This document shows positions 24,666 to 37,000 of a stretch of DNA of 64,000 nucleotides, piece after piece; position 1 is the first letter of the stretch; each line of letters starts with the position of its first letter. The translations under genes were made by a program, and so were the position numbers. A model generated the notes under the pieces. The model saw only the letters and a list, made by a program, of their open reading frames with translations, was not told the DNA's origin and ran no database searches. Origin of the DNA: Mucor racemosus. Its lineage: Eukaryota; Mucoromycota; Mucoromycetes; Mucorales; Mucoraceae. The DNA lies in contig JAPEHQ010000001.1 in NCBI GenBank assembly GCA_027405735.1, positions 4,340,001 to 4,404,000 of the forward strand, written 5' to 3'.

Positions 24666-24954
24666 TTTCATATTTTTAGCATTGGAATTTGCCGTTGTGT
24701 TCAATTGAAGTGTTTGTTTTTCATTAATATTGTATTTATATTAATTCCTGATAATATAATTTTTCATAAGTGATGATAATCTCAAATTAGACTATCTTGT
24801 AATTATCAAGCCTTTTAGTGTGTACATCTAATTATTTAGAACGAGTCGAGTTTTTTTTATGCAGCCGAGCTTTTTTCAAGGCTCGCTGAAGTTAGACGAG
24901 CTTATGAAAAAGCTCATTCAACGTCGATAAGCTTTTTTCTGTGCGTGACTAAAG
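24666..24954. other. AT-rich segment with repeated GAGCTTTTTT motifs
   Basis: Holds gagcttttttcaaggctcgc and aagcttttttctgtgcgtgactaaag. Related motifs (cgagcttttttatgtagtgactaag) recur at 25565-25590 beyond the LTR, suggesting that the LTR landed in a local repeat. Confidence 0.4.
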
Positions 24955-25544
24955 TGTTATGCCAATACTCATCCTAGGTCTCACATCCAAGGTCACAGTC
25001 TATAATTAGTGTTACAGTAAACCTAGGATTTCACAAACAACGCATCGTATTACGGTTAACCGAGTTTGACTGCTTTAACGGGCCGTTTTTTATGCAAACT
25101 CGAATGAGGGTATTCGAGTTTCTTCTTTTCTTTTTTTGTTAGCTAAGCTCGAAAACAGGATTGAAAAAATACTTCAAGTTGTGAAACTGTCAAATATGCT
25201 ATTATCGATTCATAATCCCATATTAACTTGACAAGGTTGCTATTAACAGCCTCCTTAAGGCAAACCAATATTTGCTCCCACCCCGTTTTTTATCTGGGTT
25301 ACAAAAGAACGGGCCGTTTTCCAACTCGAATCGAATGGCCGTTTCCGTTAAAACTCGATTCAAACTCGAATCGAAGCCCATTCCTAAGTAAACCAATGCG
25401 GATCATTGACTTACATCATATTCTTAGATAGTAAAACCCTAGTAATAGTTATAATCAATGTATATAAATACATCAAAGGATGTATTGTTAATAAAAGTGT
25501 AATATTCTGGCAAGATTACTTATACAGACTCTTTTGACATTTCA
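24955..25544 (+). mobile_element. Solo LTR, family 2 (590 bp including nested insert; TSD TAAAG)
   Basis: Begins TGTTATGCCAATACTCATCC, ends CTTTTGACATTTCA, flanked by TAAAG on both sides (24950-24954, 25545-25549). The shorter copy at 47384-47603 (minus strand, TSD ATCAT) lacks the central 366 bp, which are a separate insertion. The LTR proper is therefore about 219 bp plus a 5-bp duplication. Confidence 0.85.
25022..25387. mobile_element. 366-bp element nested in the family-2 LTR (TSD GTAAA)
   Basis: Flanked by GTAAA at 25017-25021 and 25388-25392; the LTR copy at 47384 is uninterrupted here. Ends CCTAGGATTT... and ...CCCATTCCTAA are only weakly inverted (CTAGGA / TTAGGA). Inside are two blocks acgggccgttttt / acgggccgttttcc and several ACTCGAAT/ATTCGAGT motifs. 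Small non-autonomous element of unknown type. Confidence 0.7.
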
Positions 25545-25919
25545 TAAAGCTCTTTCACCCCACACGAGCTTTTTTATGTAGTGACTAAGACTCATCACCT
25601 CAATACAAGCTTTATTTCACCTCCCTTCAAGTGACAAATATCTAAAGTAAAGGAAACTTATGAATACCAATGGACAGTTATTATCTACAGTAGTAGTATC
25701 ATATCATTTACTGATTATTATTATTAAATTTGAACTTTTTGAAACGAAAGCAGAAGAAGCTCGCTCTCCCCTACACGAGCTTTTTAAAAAGAAATCGAAA
25801 GCTCGGGTCGTGCTTCATACTACTTATTTACATCCACTACTGCAATGTAAAATTGGAAATTACTAGAATTAAAATTGGGATAGGATTTTTTGTTGTTGGT
25901 TTTCTACGGTTGTAAAAAG
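25545..25919. other. Flank between LTR and repeat A
   Basis: Contains overlapping short open frames (25660-25866 and 25730-25915) without coding character and further cgagctttttta motifs. Confidence 0.35.
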
Positions 25920-27190
25920 TAGGTTTCAGATGATTTTCGAATTTTCTCAAATTTTATCACCCAATATTGAGTCAAATTCCATCAAATCGTCAAAAAAGAT
26001 GCATCTTCCGTCTATGGATAATTGATATCTATCCAGAAATAAAATGGTTGATACTGGTATAAGTGTATTGCCTTAACGTTGACCAAAATTGACCTAAAAT
26101 CGATTGTAAAGTTTAAACTTAAAAATTGAGATATTAATTTTTTGCATCCACGAGATAGATCCAACTGAAAGCTAATTTGCATTTTTGTATCAATAAGAAT
26201 TATTGATTTTTTGTCGAGATAATTAAAAATAATAGTTCGTATTACAGCTTACAGTCTATGATGACTGAGTTCGAAAATCGATTTGTTGTGAAATCAATCA
26301 AAAAATGATCGAAAAAAACAAATTCGTTACATGGCTCATGAACTGCAAAGTAAGTTTAACTAGCATATTAAATGATTTTTGTACAGTTTTAAATTCTGCA
26401 TTTACCTAAACAAAAGTTAGATAAATATTTTGCATTAGATTTTGCGTAAAATGCAATTGGAATTTTGGAGGTTTTTTAAAGATACACATCACTTTTTATA
26501 AACATGCTTCGAATATAAATAACTGAAGTAATATGAAGCAAAATTACCTATCGATCGAGGTATCACTGAACGTTTTAGCTATATTTTTTGCAGAGAAAAG
26601 AAGGCTTTTATCAATTTTTTTTCAAATTCAGAATTTGGGATGAGGGTATATAGGGGAAAAATTGAAGCTAGAAACGAAAGTATCTCTTTATACACATTTT
26701 TGAGGATATCTCCACGAGAAATTAATATTTTCCAAAAAACTAAATTGAGTCAAGAGAGCTCAACGAGGCTAATAATATGAATGTAAAAAAATTGGTGCTC
26801 ACTTTGACGAATATTTTGAAATCTACTACAAAAAATGCCAAAAAAAAATGAAAAAAAAATAACAGTGCTCAGAATATTTTTATATTAAAATATGTTATAG
26901 AGTACTTCAAAACAAGTAAGTTTTATTATCAGGAAGTGTCGCTATAGCTTAGATTTTTTCAGAGATATGAAGTCTCAAAGTCTTTAGTTTTTAGCAGTGA
27001 ATATCCGTGGAAATCTGAAACATTAACATTGAAAAATTAATACCAACTACAAAAGATAGGATATTTTAGGAAACGCGTTTTTGGATTAAATTTGAGCATT
27101 TCAGGTACATTGGCGTATAATTTGTTATTGGTATTATTTAGTTAAAAAAAAAGTACATCAGGGATGAAAAGTGAGGCTCAGTTTTCAAGG
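25920..27190 (-). repeat. Interspersed repeat family A, copy 2
   Basis: Reverse complement of 2190-3420 with many substitutions and small indels; the family terminus continues to about 27400 (tagacagcataatgcgaccaat). Non-coding. Confidence 0.7.
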
Positions 27191-27819
27191 AAAAAACGGC
27201 GACTTTTACGTATTTTGATTCTTTTGTGAGGTATAGAATATATTTAGGATTAGACAGCATAATGCGACCAATTTACATCTATTTAACAGTGTCTAAGGTA
27301 TATCATGAAAAATGTTTGGCATGAGGTTAGTTATAGAAAAGAGGGCGCACTCTGATTTTGAAGATTGAAAACTATGAAATTTCAATTTTACTCGAGCAGG
27401 TACATACAAAAAAAAAAAAAAATACAAAATCAATTTAACTTATGGAGTGTAATGTTTCCCGAGTGTATCAGAGGAAAATGTAAAAAGCACATTGGCCAGG
27501 ATAGCGAATGTTCTGTAATCTACTACAAAAATATCGGAAAAGGACAAAGGCAGAAAAAAAATAGAGCTCACGTAATTTAATAATTAGTCAATTCAATCGT
27601 GATTTAACAGCATGAAATAGTTGTTCTCTCAAATTTTTATTAATTAATTAATCAATGCTAATTTTAGATTTGATAATGAACTATCAAAAATAAAATATAT
27701 ATAAAAAAAAAAACCGCTAGGGAAGAACGACATCCAAAAGTTGTATAAAATGATGTTTATTTTATTAAAAGTATCACAATAATTTTTTTGCAGCTTTTGT
27801 GAACAAAGTTTGTACCGGT
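27191..27819. other. Repeat-A terminus and 3' flank of the LEA_2-like gene
   Basis: 27240-27400 is the family-A terminus shared with 15930-16145 and 52985-53070. The remainder is AT-rich and holds no supported gene. Confidence 0.4.
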
Positions 27820-28841
27820 TTAGGATTTGCTGGCCATATTCTGCAGCTGTGTATTTAAATGTTAGATGAATACAATGGCTCACATAAAATATATAATTGT
27901 ATATAAATACCTTTTCACAAGACATCTTTGTTGCTTGCCCAGTGAATGACAAACTCAAACTTCCATAATCTCCAAATCTTAATGTAGGCATTATATCATA
28001 TACGATATCAATTTCTTTTTGTGCTCTATCCTCTTCTAAACATAAGTCATTGGCAATGCTTCTAAAAGCAGAATTGTTATTTTTCATCCCGGCAGTTTTG
28101 TTTTTATCAGTATTGTTATCATTACTGATATCACTGAGTAACTGAATTGGAAAGGTAATGTTTGTTACTGCATGTGGTCTCAATACCAGATCAGAAATTT
28201 CGCCCACGCCCACAGTTGTTTTATTAAGAGTAGGGTAATATATCTATACATTTAATTAGTTTAACATTTATATGACAAAACACATGACATACCACCGCTT
28301 TAACATTCTCAAAATTCATTTCAAAATAGTTTCCATTGAAAATGCTGTAATCAAGCACTAAATCATTTCCACCATTCAAGACTATTTGAGGCTGTTTGAA
28401 CGACAGAGCAAAGAATAAAATCAAGCAACTTAAACCACATATTCCTAAAAAAATAAAGCAGCAAATGGTCCTCATCCACATTGGTAAACATGGAAAGCAA
28501 AAGCAACATAAAAACCGTGAATAGGATGATCTTTTATGTCGTTTTGCAGCAGCTCTTTCTTCTGCTTCTCTAATTAAAATTTGCTGTTGACTGAATTTCT
28601 CTACATGATTATCATCGCTCTTTTTTGATGTATAATGGTAATGAGGGTGGTGTTGGTTATGGTTGCTTTTAATACTGCTGCTTTTATAAATATCATCTGC
28701 ACTATTATTTACTGTGTGTACTGGACTAGGTAATCTATTGTATGCGCTGTACACATTTTGAATAGGCAATAATGCAGATTGCGATGTTGAATCGAATTCT
28801 GATATAATACGATTTTTTCTTTTTGATTTAAATAAAGACAT
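27820..28841 (-). CDS. Single-pass membrane protein with LEA_2-like domain
   Basis: Minus-strand exons 28293-28841, 27911-28243, 27820-27846; 302 residues from the ATG at 28841 (an in-frame ATG at 28865 would add eight residues). A basic, Ser/His-rich cytosolic N terminus (1-120) leads to a Cys-rich juxtamembrane stretch (LCCFCFPCLPMWMR) and one span at about 126-147. The distal domain shows IVLNGG, NGNYFEMNFENVKAVIYYP and a run of thin beta strands to about 290, resembling the LEA_2 fold found in fungal and plant single-pass proteins. The 27-nt last exon adds LQNMASKS. The donor after GCGGTG and the acceptor before ATATATTACC keep the strand continuous. The molecular function is not known; the domain assignment is moderate. 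Confidence 0.7.
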
Positions 28842-29328
28842 TTTGAAAAAGTTATGAATGTACAAAAGAGAAATATGCCGTATATATTACTCTTTAAATA
28901 TACATTTTGTTGCGATATGTTGTTATGATTACTGTCATATTTGGCTCTTTTGAAGCTGTAGATAAACTAATTATGCGTATTTTCAGGAACATAATTATTT
29001 TGCTAAACAAACATTCAGACACATTTAGATTGATATATACGCTTTACTATGCCAAATTTTTTTTCTATATAGATCAACTATGTCTATGTTCGTTCAACAA
29101 GCACATTGGTAAAGGTATATAATAGAAATTTGCAAGAGGAATGTCTCATCTATTTTCTAGATTAATTTAAAATTTGGTTCATGTATACACATCAACAAAT
29201 TAACTTTCTCTTGTTGTATATAAGCTATTCTTTAATTAATTTTGTGCAAAGATAAAGAACAAAATAGATGTATATATGTGTAAATGCATAATAGTAATTT
29301 TATGTGGATGTAATATTGTATTTTTATA
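28842..29328. other. Intergenic, LEA_2-like gene to ERG27
   Basis: Promoter of the LEA_2-like gene and 3' end of ERG27. The 71-codon frame at 28907-29122 has no recognisable motif. Confidence 0.4.
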
Positions 29329-30600
29329 TTAATTTGCTGGTGCAGTAGGAAAATCTAAATCAGAATTCTTCTTGAAGGCTTGATAAGCCAGTTCACACTT
29401 TTCAACCAGTTTCTCTGCTGTAACACGATCATAGTCTGGAATAGATTTAGCACCAACGTATGCCTTTCCCCATCTATTAGTCAAGGAGTTGTATCGGCTT
29501 AAAAAGCTTAATCTTGACAATGGTTCAAGTGCTGCATAAACGTCCGCAATGGCACCATTATACGCTGTAACATTTTGAGAAGCGACACCACAAAAACGAA
29601 ACTGAAATGATTATTGTGTAAGCATAATAGATTTATATACAACCCCAAATTCAACTTACCAAGTAATGAACAAGGAATCTAGCCTTACAAACCCATACAG
29701 GTAATGCGCCAATTTCACTTGCAACAACACCAGGTGATGTAGTGAAAGATGCAATATGATTTTCCTCTCTTTGAAATCTTTCACTAGAAGCAATTGCAAT
29801 AAGGTCGCAAGCCCATTTAGAGGACTCATAAGGTTCTTTACTATATTTATTGTAAGTCAACAGTGCATGGGATATGTGCACAAACAAAAAAACAAAAAAA
29901 TACCTTTTAATACCTTGCCAATCATCAATATCAAATGATTTACTGTAAGCTGTAATAGAGCTAGTCCAAATTACTCGCCCATCTCCTGAATTAGATAATA
30001 GTTTTTCCAATTCACGCATCTTGATTTAATCGAATTAATATACTGATTATCAGCGTCAAATCAAAAAATTATACATACCATGATATAATGACCAAATACA
30101 TTTGCAGCAAAGACTTTCCCCATTCCATCCTCATTGATTTCTCCAACATTTTGAATAGTTGAATCTGAACGTTCCATTAATCCAATTGGATCCGTGAATA
30201 CAAGGTAAATCAAAGTTTTCCAATTTAAACCACAAGCACTGAGAATACCAGCATTACAGAACAAGTAATTAACATGAGGATATCTTGATAGATATTTGTA
30301 TATTAGTGCGAGTTTTGTTGATGAAATAATATATGAAATTTACTTGTTTATAATAGCAGCTGAAAATGACAAGACACTTTTAGTGCAACCAACATCAACT
30401 AGTTCAATATCAATGTTTGCAAAAGGAAATTGGTTCAACAATAATTCTTTGGCTTTGTTTGCTCTTGCAGGATTACGACAAGCCATAACAAGTGTCAAGG
30501 ATTCTCCTTGTGATTCTAATAATCTTTGACAAATACCAAAGCCAACACCACTATTGGCCCCGGTAACTATGGCAACCTTTTGATATTTTTCAGATACCAT
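29329..30600 (-). CDS. ERG27: 3-keto-steroid reductase (ergosterol C-4 demethylation complex)
   Basis: Minus-strand exons 30344-30600, 30079-30283, 29904-30019, 29660-29840, 29329-29601; 343 residues. This is a short-chain dehydrogenase with TGANSGVG (13-20) for NADP(H), NAGI (96-99), serines at S174/S175 and the catalytic Y197xxxK201 (YESSK). Long inserts after NAGI and the SPGVV(A)SE motif followed by a hydrophobic segment (FLVHYLFRFCG) are typical of Erg27 rather than generic SDRs. Erg27 reduces the 3-keto sterol intermediate after C-4 demethylation, on ER membranes or lipid droplets, with Erg25, Erg26 and Erg28. The length agrees with the family (about 340). Intron 3 (63 bp) separates IK from SKEPYESSK. 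The two genes to its right on the plus strand are divergent from it. Confidence 0.9.
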
Positions 30601-31111
30601 GTTTGCCCTGAATTTTTATTGATATAAAAAAAAAGAAAAAAAAATAATGAAGAGAAAAGGAGAGTAGAGAGAATTAAGAAAGTTACGCCTTAAATTAAAT
30701 GTCTGTAGTACACACGTGTTTTTGTGCTCAGATACAAGATTGCCCGTGATTTTTACATACATGTTTCATCAAAAGACAACAGGACAATATTGCATTAAGT
30801 AAAGAAATGTATTTTTCGATTAATGATATCGAAATAACATTACAAAAAAATTAATGAGCACAGTCTTTTTTCAATATTGTTTCATTTATAGATCAATGAG
30901 ATTTACACATTCGAAATGTCAAGAAATATAAATATTGAATGAAAACAAAAAATTAGACGATCATATAGACATTTGAAAACTTTCAACAATACTGAGTTTT
31001 TTGCTTTTATATAGATATTATGTCTCGAAATAATCCTTTAAAAATGTGATCTATGCTTTTTAGCGGCAGTAATAATTTCTTTTTTTTATAGAAAAACCTA
31101 TAAATAACAAA
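30601..31111. promoter_or_regulatory. ERG27 upstream region
   Basis: A-rich leader just 5' of the ERG27 ATG, then AT-rich DNA. A CACACGTGTT palindrome near 30711-30720 contains an E-box (CACGTG), the type of site bound by bHLH regulators including sterol-responsive factors in fungi. The site is seen; its use is inference. Confidence 0.35.
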
Positions 31112-31329
31112 ATGCAGAAAGACATCAACCGTGTTTATTGCCATGATGATACATTAAATGTATACTATTGCCAAGTATGTAAACACAAGAGATGGCGAGT
31201 AATTACTATGAGGTATTTCAACTAAACCAATAGATAGATGAATATTAAACAACATTGAATGTTATTTTGTTTGTATACAGCATCTTCTTTCTCCTTGTCA
31301 TTTATCTGTTAATGATTGTATATTTATAA
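31112..31329 (+). CDS. Possible 49-residue Cys-containing membrane microprotein
   Basis: Two exons, 31112-31212 and 31281-31329, join in frame (phase 2) across a 68-bp intron starting GTATTT and ending TATACAG. The product has a polar N-terminal half with C10, C20 and C23 (CHDD ... YYCQVCKHKRWR) and a C-terminal hydrophobic span (about 34-49, SIFFLLVIYLLMIVYL). A CxxC next to basic residues just before a membrane anchor suggests a metal-binding or tail-anchored protein. It lies between divergent ERG27 and the PAK kinase gene. An additional 5' exon is possible, because the frame stays open back to a TTTTATAG at 31091. I recognise no family; the call rests on splice signals and composition only. 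Confidence 0.45.
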
Positions 31330-31554
31330 AATACTCTCCTCACAATATCAAACATCTATCTCCCAGGAAAAAAAAAAAAAAAAGTTATATATTCAATAGC
31401 GAAATATAAATAAATTTTACTAACGTAAAAATTACTTTATAATTGCAATATAAATCTGAACCGAAGTTTTTCCCTTACAAATGAAAATAAATGTTGCATG
31501 TATACACACATTCATTTACAATTATAAAAATAAGGTCATTCATTACCATACTAT

Positions 31555-31598
31555 TTCTCTTTTTTTTCTCTCTCTCTCATTTTCTTTATTTCTATAAA
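31555..31598 (+). promoter_or_regulatory. Pyrimidine tract before the PAK kinase ATG
   Basis: A run of T and CT repeats (tctcttttttttctctctctctc) about 20-45 bases upstream of the ATG, ending tataaaATG. Similar tracts precede the genes at 55001 and 59667. CT-rich leaders are common near fungal transcription starts. Confidence 0.5.
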
Positions 31599-33361
31599 AT
31601 GAGTGTATTGAGACAACAACAAAGTCATTTCACTACATCTCAGCATAGCATTCAACAAGCACCAAAGAATGATGAACCAATTGCTTCTTATTTGGCTGAA
31701 TTAAATAAAAGATCAAAAAGAAATACATTTGATGGCTCGTATAATAAATCACAAAAAAGAAAAAGTTCAGGCGTCATTGACAAAATAATGAGTAAAAAAA
31801 TCACAAATTTAAATCAGTTTTAGATCATGTTTTATTAATGATTTTGAATAGGAATGTTTTTATTTAAACAAAAAAAAGTGGATTCAAATAGGAATATGAT
31901 GGTTATTTCATGGCCATTTGATGCAATTCATAAAACACACATACATTTTGATAACGATACTGGTGAAATGACGCTTGGAAAAGCACCTGATTGGGAAATA
32001 TGTATGTCAACCAAACCAACTGTATCATTAAATTATTATTATTATTATTATTATTAACCCTTATAAAAAAAGCTGGTTTAGGTAGCAAACAACAAGATAT
32101 GCTATTATCTTCATTCATTAAGCGAGTCTATGCCGAGATTGAAAATAATCAAAAAAACAAACCTATTCCAGCGATACCTCTGCAGCAACCTACACCAGAA
32201 TCAACAATGGAACTTGGTTGTAATCGGCCTACAAAAAGGGCAATGTCAACACCGGAAGCAATTGCCGAGTTAAACAAATTGTGTAAACAAGAAGATCCTT
32301 GCACTGTATATACAGATATGGTAAAAATTGGAGAAGGGTATGTTGATTTCAAATTAAACCTTAATAGCCTGTCATCTCCCTAATAACTTTTCCCCCTTTA
32401 TAGAGCATCTGGTTCTGTTTATAAAGCACAAAGAATATCCAACAAGGAAACCAATAATTTTGTAGCTATTAAACAAATACATCTTAGACGTCAAGTTAGA
32501 AAAGATTTAATTGTCGATGAAGTAAAAATGGGTAAAGAAGATCAAGGTCATAAAAACATGGTACAGCATATTGAGTCTTACATATGGAAAAATGACATTT
32601 GGATTGTTATGGAGTATATGGAAGGTGGTAGTTTGACAGATATAGTAACACAAAATTACATGGCAGAAAGAGAGATTGCTGCTGTTTGTTTGGAAGTGCT
32701 TAATGGTTTAAATCATCTTCATTCCAAAGGTATCATTCATAGAGATATCAAAAGTGATAATATTTTGATTGGTATGCAAGGTCAAATTAAACTTTGTAAG
32801 TTACAATCTAATGATACTTTTTTATATATGAATGTACTAATTATGCTCCTCCTATCTAGCTGATTTCGGTTATTGTGCTCAGATAGACAAGAAGCAATCC
32901 AAAAGAACAACTCTTGCCGGTACTCCTTGTTGGGTAAGTAGTAAATTATAATTTGCTTGAAATGTGGTTAAATGAACATTTATATTTTTGTACAGATGGC
33001 ACCTGAAGTTGTTCAGCGTAAAGAATATGGACCCAGTGTTGACATTTGGTCACTTGGTATTACAGCCATTGAAATGGTAGAAGGAAGTCCTCCCCATTTA
33101 GAAGATCCGGAACAAGCTATTCGATTACTTACAACACAACGTGTACCTCCTTCATTAAAAGATCCTGAGCAATTATCTGCCACATTCCGTGATTTTTTGG
33201 GAAAATGCCTTAAATTCAATGCCGAAAGTAGACCTTCTGCAACTGAACTACTGAAACATCCATTTTTAACAAAAGCAGCCCCTTTAACATGTCTTTTACC
33301 TTTGATTGAATCTGCAAAAAAGAGTGCCGCATTAGACGATTATCCTACACAACCTAAATAA
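31599..33361 (+). CDS. PAK/Ste20-type protein kinase with CRIB domain
   Basis: Exons 31599-31791, 31852-32001, 32073-32337, 32404-32795, 32860-32933, 32996-33361; 479 residues. The CRIB/PBD at about 83-110 ([16 protein letters not shown]) is the Cdc42/Rac-binding element. The kinase domain has GEGASGSV (201-208), AIK with K226, HRDIKSDN (D317), DFG (335-337), the T-loop GTPCWMAPE and a C lobe ending KHPFL. Such kinases act downstream of Cdc42 in polarity, mating and septation. It is compact for a fungal PAK, and no PH domain is seen before the CRIB, so it is a short PAK rather than a Cla4 type. Intron 2 contains a (TTA/ATT)n microsatellite at 32033-32057 close to its acceptor; the AG at 32071-32072 keeps the frame. 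The start is chosen because upstream in-frame codons lie in the pyrimidine leader. Confidence 0.9.
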
Positions 33362-34088
33362 AAATCGCAATAATTATTGTAATATAAAATCATAGTTTTA
33401 ATGTTTACATAATATCATTCAAGACTAAAAACAATATACTTGTTCACCTTATGTATACAACAAAAATAGTAAAATTCGAATCATTACATTTTCTGGATGT
33501 CATCATTTAAAGAGTTTTCTAGCATTGAATAAATAACTTAAACAAAAAAAAAACAACATCAATACATCGTTTAGCAACTGTATAATATAGATATATATAT
33601 TTTTTTTTTGAGATAAATCAATGAAATTCGTGAAAATCTCAACATTGATGGAGATCTATAAGATTTTTTTCTTGTAAGCTGAACGGAGCTTAAAGTGGAA
33701 AATCGAGCGAATATCACTTAATGGAAAATGATGCTTTTTTATATGCTTCCTTATAATCATCAAGGCAAATAAACAAAATAAAAAACAACAACATAAACTC
33801 GATCCATTTTCAAACAAAAATCAACATTTAAAATTATTTTGTTGAGCTTCAAACGCATGAAAAAAACTCTTCAAAGTATAACTATCCAAAGTTTATTTGA
33901 ATGTAATTCATGTATACATGCATGTGAGAGTGTGTGTAAAATCGGGGTATGTGTTTATCCAGACCACCAAATATAACCCCCTTAAAAGAGATATGATTTT
34001 TCATCTTCTCCCTTCCTCCTTCTCCTCTTCTTCCCTTTTGTTTCTATCTCTTTGTTCACTCGTATTTTTTGATTAAATAGAATAATTT
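33362..34088. other. Intergenic between PAK and Pumilio genes
   Basis: 3' end of PAK, then AT-rich DNA. The last ~75 bases are pyrimidine-rich (tcatcttctcccttcctccttctcctcttcttccc), a likely leader/promoter element of the next gene. No gene seen. Confidence 0.4.
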
Positions 34089-37000
34089 ATGCAGCATAAT
34101 AAAAAAGACCGCCAGTCAAATACAGCCTCATTTCACTCGCCAAGGTAAAAGGAAAAATGAGAAATGTTTCAAAAGAACTAACAAATCTAATACAATAGAG
34201 ATTTGGATATTGTTCTTGAAGAAACAACAAGCCCGGCAGATTATAATCATGGCTATCTTGATAACATGTTGAATACTCCATATTCAAATAATAAATTATT
34301 TCCTATTGATACTAATAGTTTAGAAACACGAACTCCACTTCTTCCTTTAAGACGTGCCCGTGCTGGTACCATGCCTTCCGTAATATATATGGACCAACCT
34401 CCACCACCACCACCACCACAAATGCCGCCGGCTGCCTTTCCCATAGTCACAAATAATAGTGCTAATAGACATCGCTCGGGTTCCCTTACATTGCCAGTAC
34501 CTGCTACATATGCTGCTTGGAGGCCATCAACAGCTGAACCTACTTCTCCTTCAACAGAACAATTATTACAGCAAGGAGATGATATTGCTCGCACTTTAAG
34601 ATCTATTGGTTTAGATGATGATAAAGATGGTAGCGGTAGTTCACCACTTTCATCTGCATCTAATTCAATTGCAACGCCACCAACAGGAGGATCACCATCC
34701 GCAACTTTATTACAACAGAGAAATACATTAAGGAGTAGATCATATTCCGTAAATAATGCTGCCATGTATCAACAACAAACACCTATAAATAATGGCTTTT
34801 CTCTATCTTCATCATCTATGGAATCTATATTACTAAATAATAACAACCACCGAAATAATAGTAGACCAAGAGCCTCTAGTATGGGAAAAATGGATTATAA
34901 CACTAATACACCCCCTGGATTATCCTCTTTATGGAAAATGCAATTGGGAACTCTTGAAGATGATTCAATTTATGAGTCTAATGAAGAAAATAATAATCAA
35001 TCTGAACATTCATTATCATTAGGTGATTCTGAATTTTTGGCAAACATGTTTCATACTAGTGGTGATGGCAGTAACAAAAATACGATGAAATCAGACATTG
35101 ATGTAAGCTTACAAATACATATCTATTGTAAAATGTCATACTGACACTATCATGTAAAATTTATAGATCAGTAATAATCATGCAGTTACAAACACCGAAT
35201 TTGTTTCCATGGCAACCGGAGTACCAACAGTAGCAGTAACAAGAGAACAGCCATCTTTACCACCACCACAACAGCAACAGCAACAACAACAACAAACACA
35301 TCAATCACAACCATCAAACCTTGGTGTATCAAGATCATTATGGATTGGAAATATAGACGCATCAGTTACAATGGATAATTTATCTAGTTTATTTTCTCTT
35401 TATGGTCCAATTGAGAGTGTACGCTTATTATTGGAAAAAGAATGTGCATTTATTAATTTTTATAATATGGATGATGCAGTACGAGCTAAAGATGATGTTT
35501 TAACCAATTTAGGTGGGAGAATCGGTACTTGTATTGTTCGAATTGGATATGGTAGAGCAGAAAATTTATCATCACCTATTACAACTATAATTGAAACACC
35601 AGTAGTATCACAACCTACTCGGGCATTATGTAAAATAATCTAGAAAAGAAAATATTAGTTAATTGTACTAATTTTAATTTTAAATTTTTAGGGTTAGGTA
35701 ATATGCCTCCTGGAATTTCACAATCTGTATTGCAGAGAACTCTTTCCTCGTTTGGTGTTATTGAATCCGTCCGTGTATTATCTCATAAAAATTGCGCATT
35801 TATAAATTACGAAAAGGAAGAAGGCGCAAAAGCTGCTCGAGATGCTCTTATTCAAAATGATCTTAGCGTACAAGAATTATGGGGTATTCGTATAGGTTTT
35901 GCAAAAGTACCAATCAATAGTAAATCATCAAATGCATATAGCAAATTGCTATCAAAATCATCTTCAAATGAGGACATGATGGATGGAGAAACTAATAGGG
36001 AATTATGGACTATTATGAAGCGCTTAGGAGCTCCTGATACTGCTATTGAGCTTGTTAAATGTAAGTATATATTCAAATTGAACCGGCTATTGATATTAAT
36101 TATGACATAGCTTTGCAATCTTCTTCTTATTTCGAATCAATTCCTCCTGTACCTGAATATGGATTACAAAGACGGCATGATGCTGCTAAATTAAGAGAAA
36201 TTAGAAAAAAATTAGACAGCCTAACATCAAAAGATGATTGCAAAGAAGCAGATTCAATTGCCTTGGATTGCATGGATGAAATTGCGGAAATTTGTAGTGG
36301 TAATTTGTCATGATTTCATGTCAATGATCAAAAGATATTCACTCTTTTTTCTTAGATTATATAGGAAATACAGTAACTCAAAGATTGTTTGAAAAATGTT
36401 CTGAGGATATCAAGACAATCATGTTGCAAGCAGTTGCACCCCATTTAGCAGCCATGGGAGTACATAAAAACGGAACTTGGGCTGCCCAAAAAATTATCGA
36501 TTCACTGAATACCCAGAAACAAATTCAAATTGTATGTGTACATATTCAACCTTTTATACCACCCTTATTGCTAGATCAATATGGTAATTATGTCGTTCAA
36601 TGTTGCTTACGATTGGATGGAGATACCCAGTTTATAATGAATGCAATGGTTGAAAAATTCTTGCATATTGCCCAAGGTAGATTTGGAGCAAGAGCCATGC
36701 GAGGTATTCTTGAAGGCAGTTTGATTACGAGTTCACAGCAGGTAATTTTTAACACCTATGTATCAGATAATAGACACTTATTTATTTTACATTATAGATC
36801 TTTATTGCTGCTGCATTATTACAAAATGCTGTTTCTTTAGCCATACATGCTAACGGTGCATTATTAATATCTTGGCTTATTGATTGCTCTATTTTAGAGA
36901 ATAGACTCTCTCTTCTTGCATCTCAATTAGCACCTTGCTTGGTTCAAGTAGCCACACACAAACTCGGTTCTCAGATCATGCTTAAATTAATAAATCAAGA

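Noticed and set aside
34253..34765. 170-codon minus-strand frame opposite the Pumilio gene
   Set aside because: Antisense shadow of the low-complexity Pro/Ser coding exon; poly-Gly arises from the CCA/CCG repeats.
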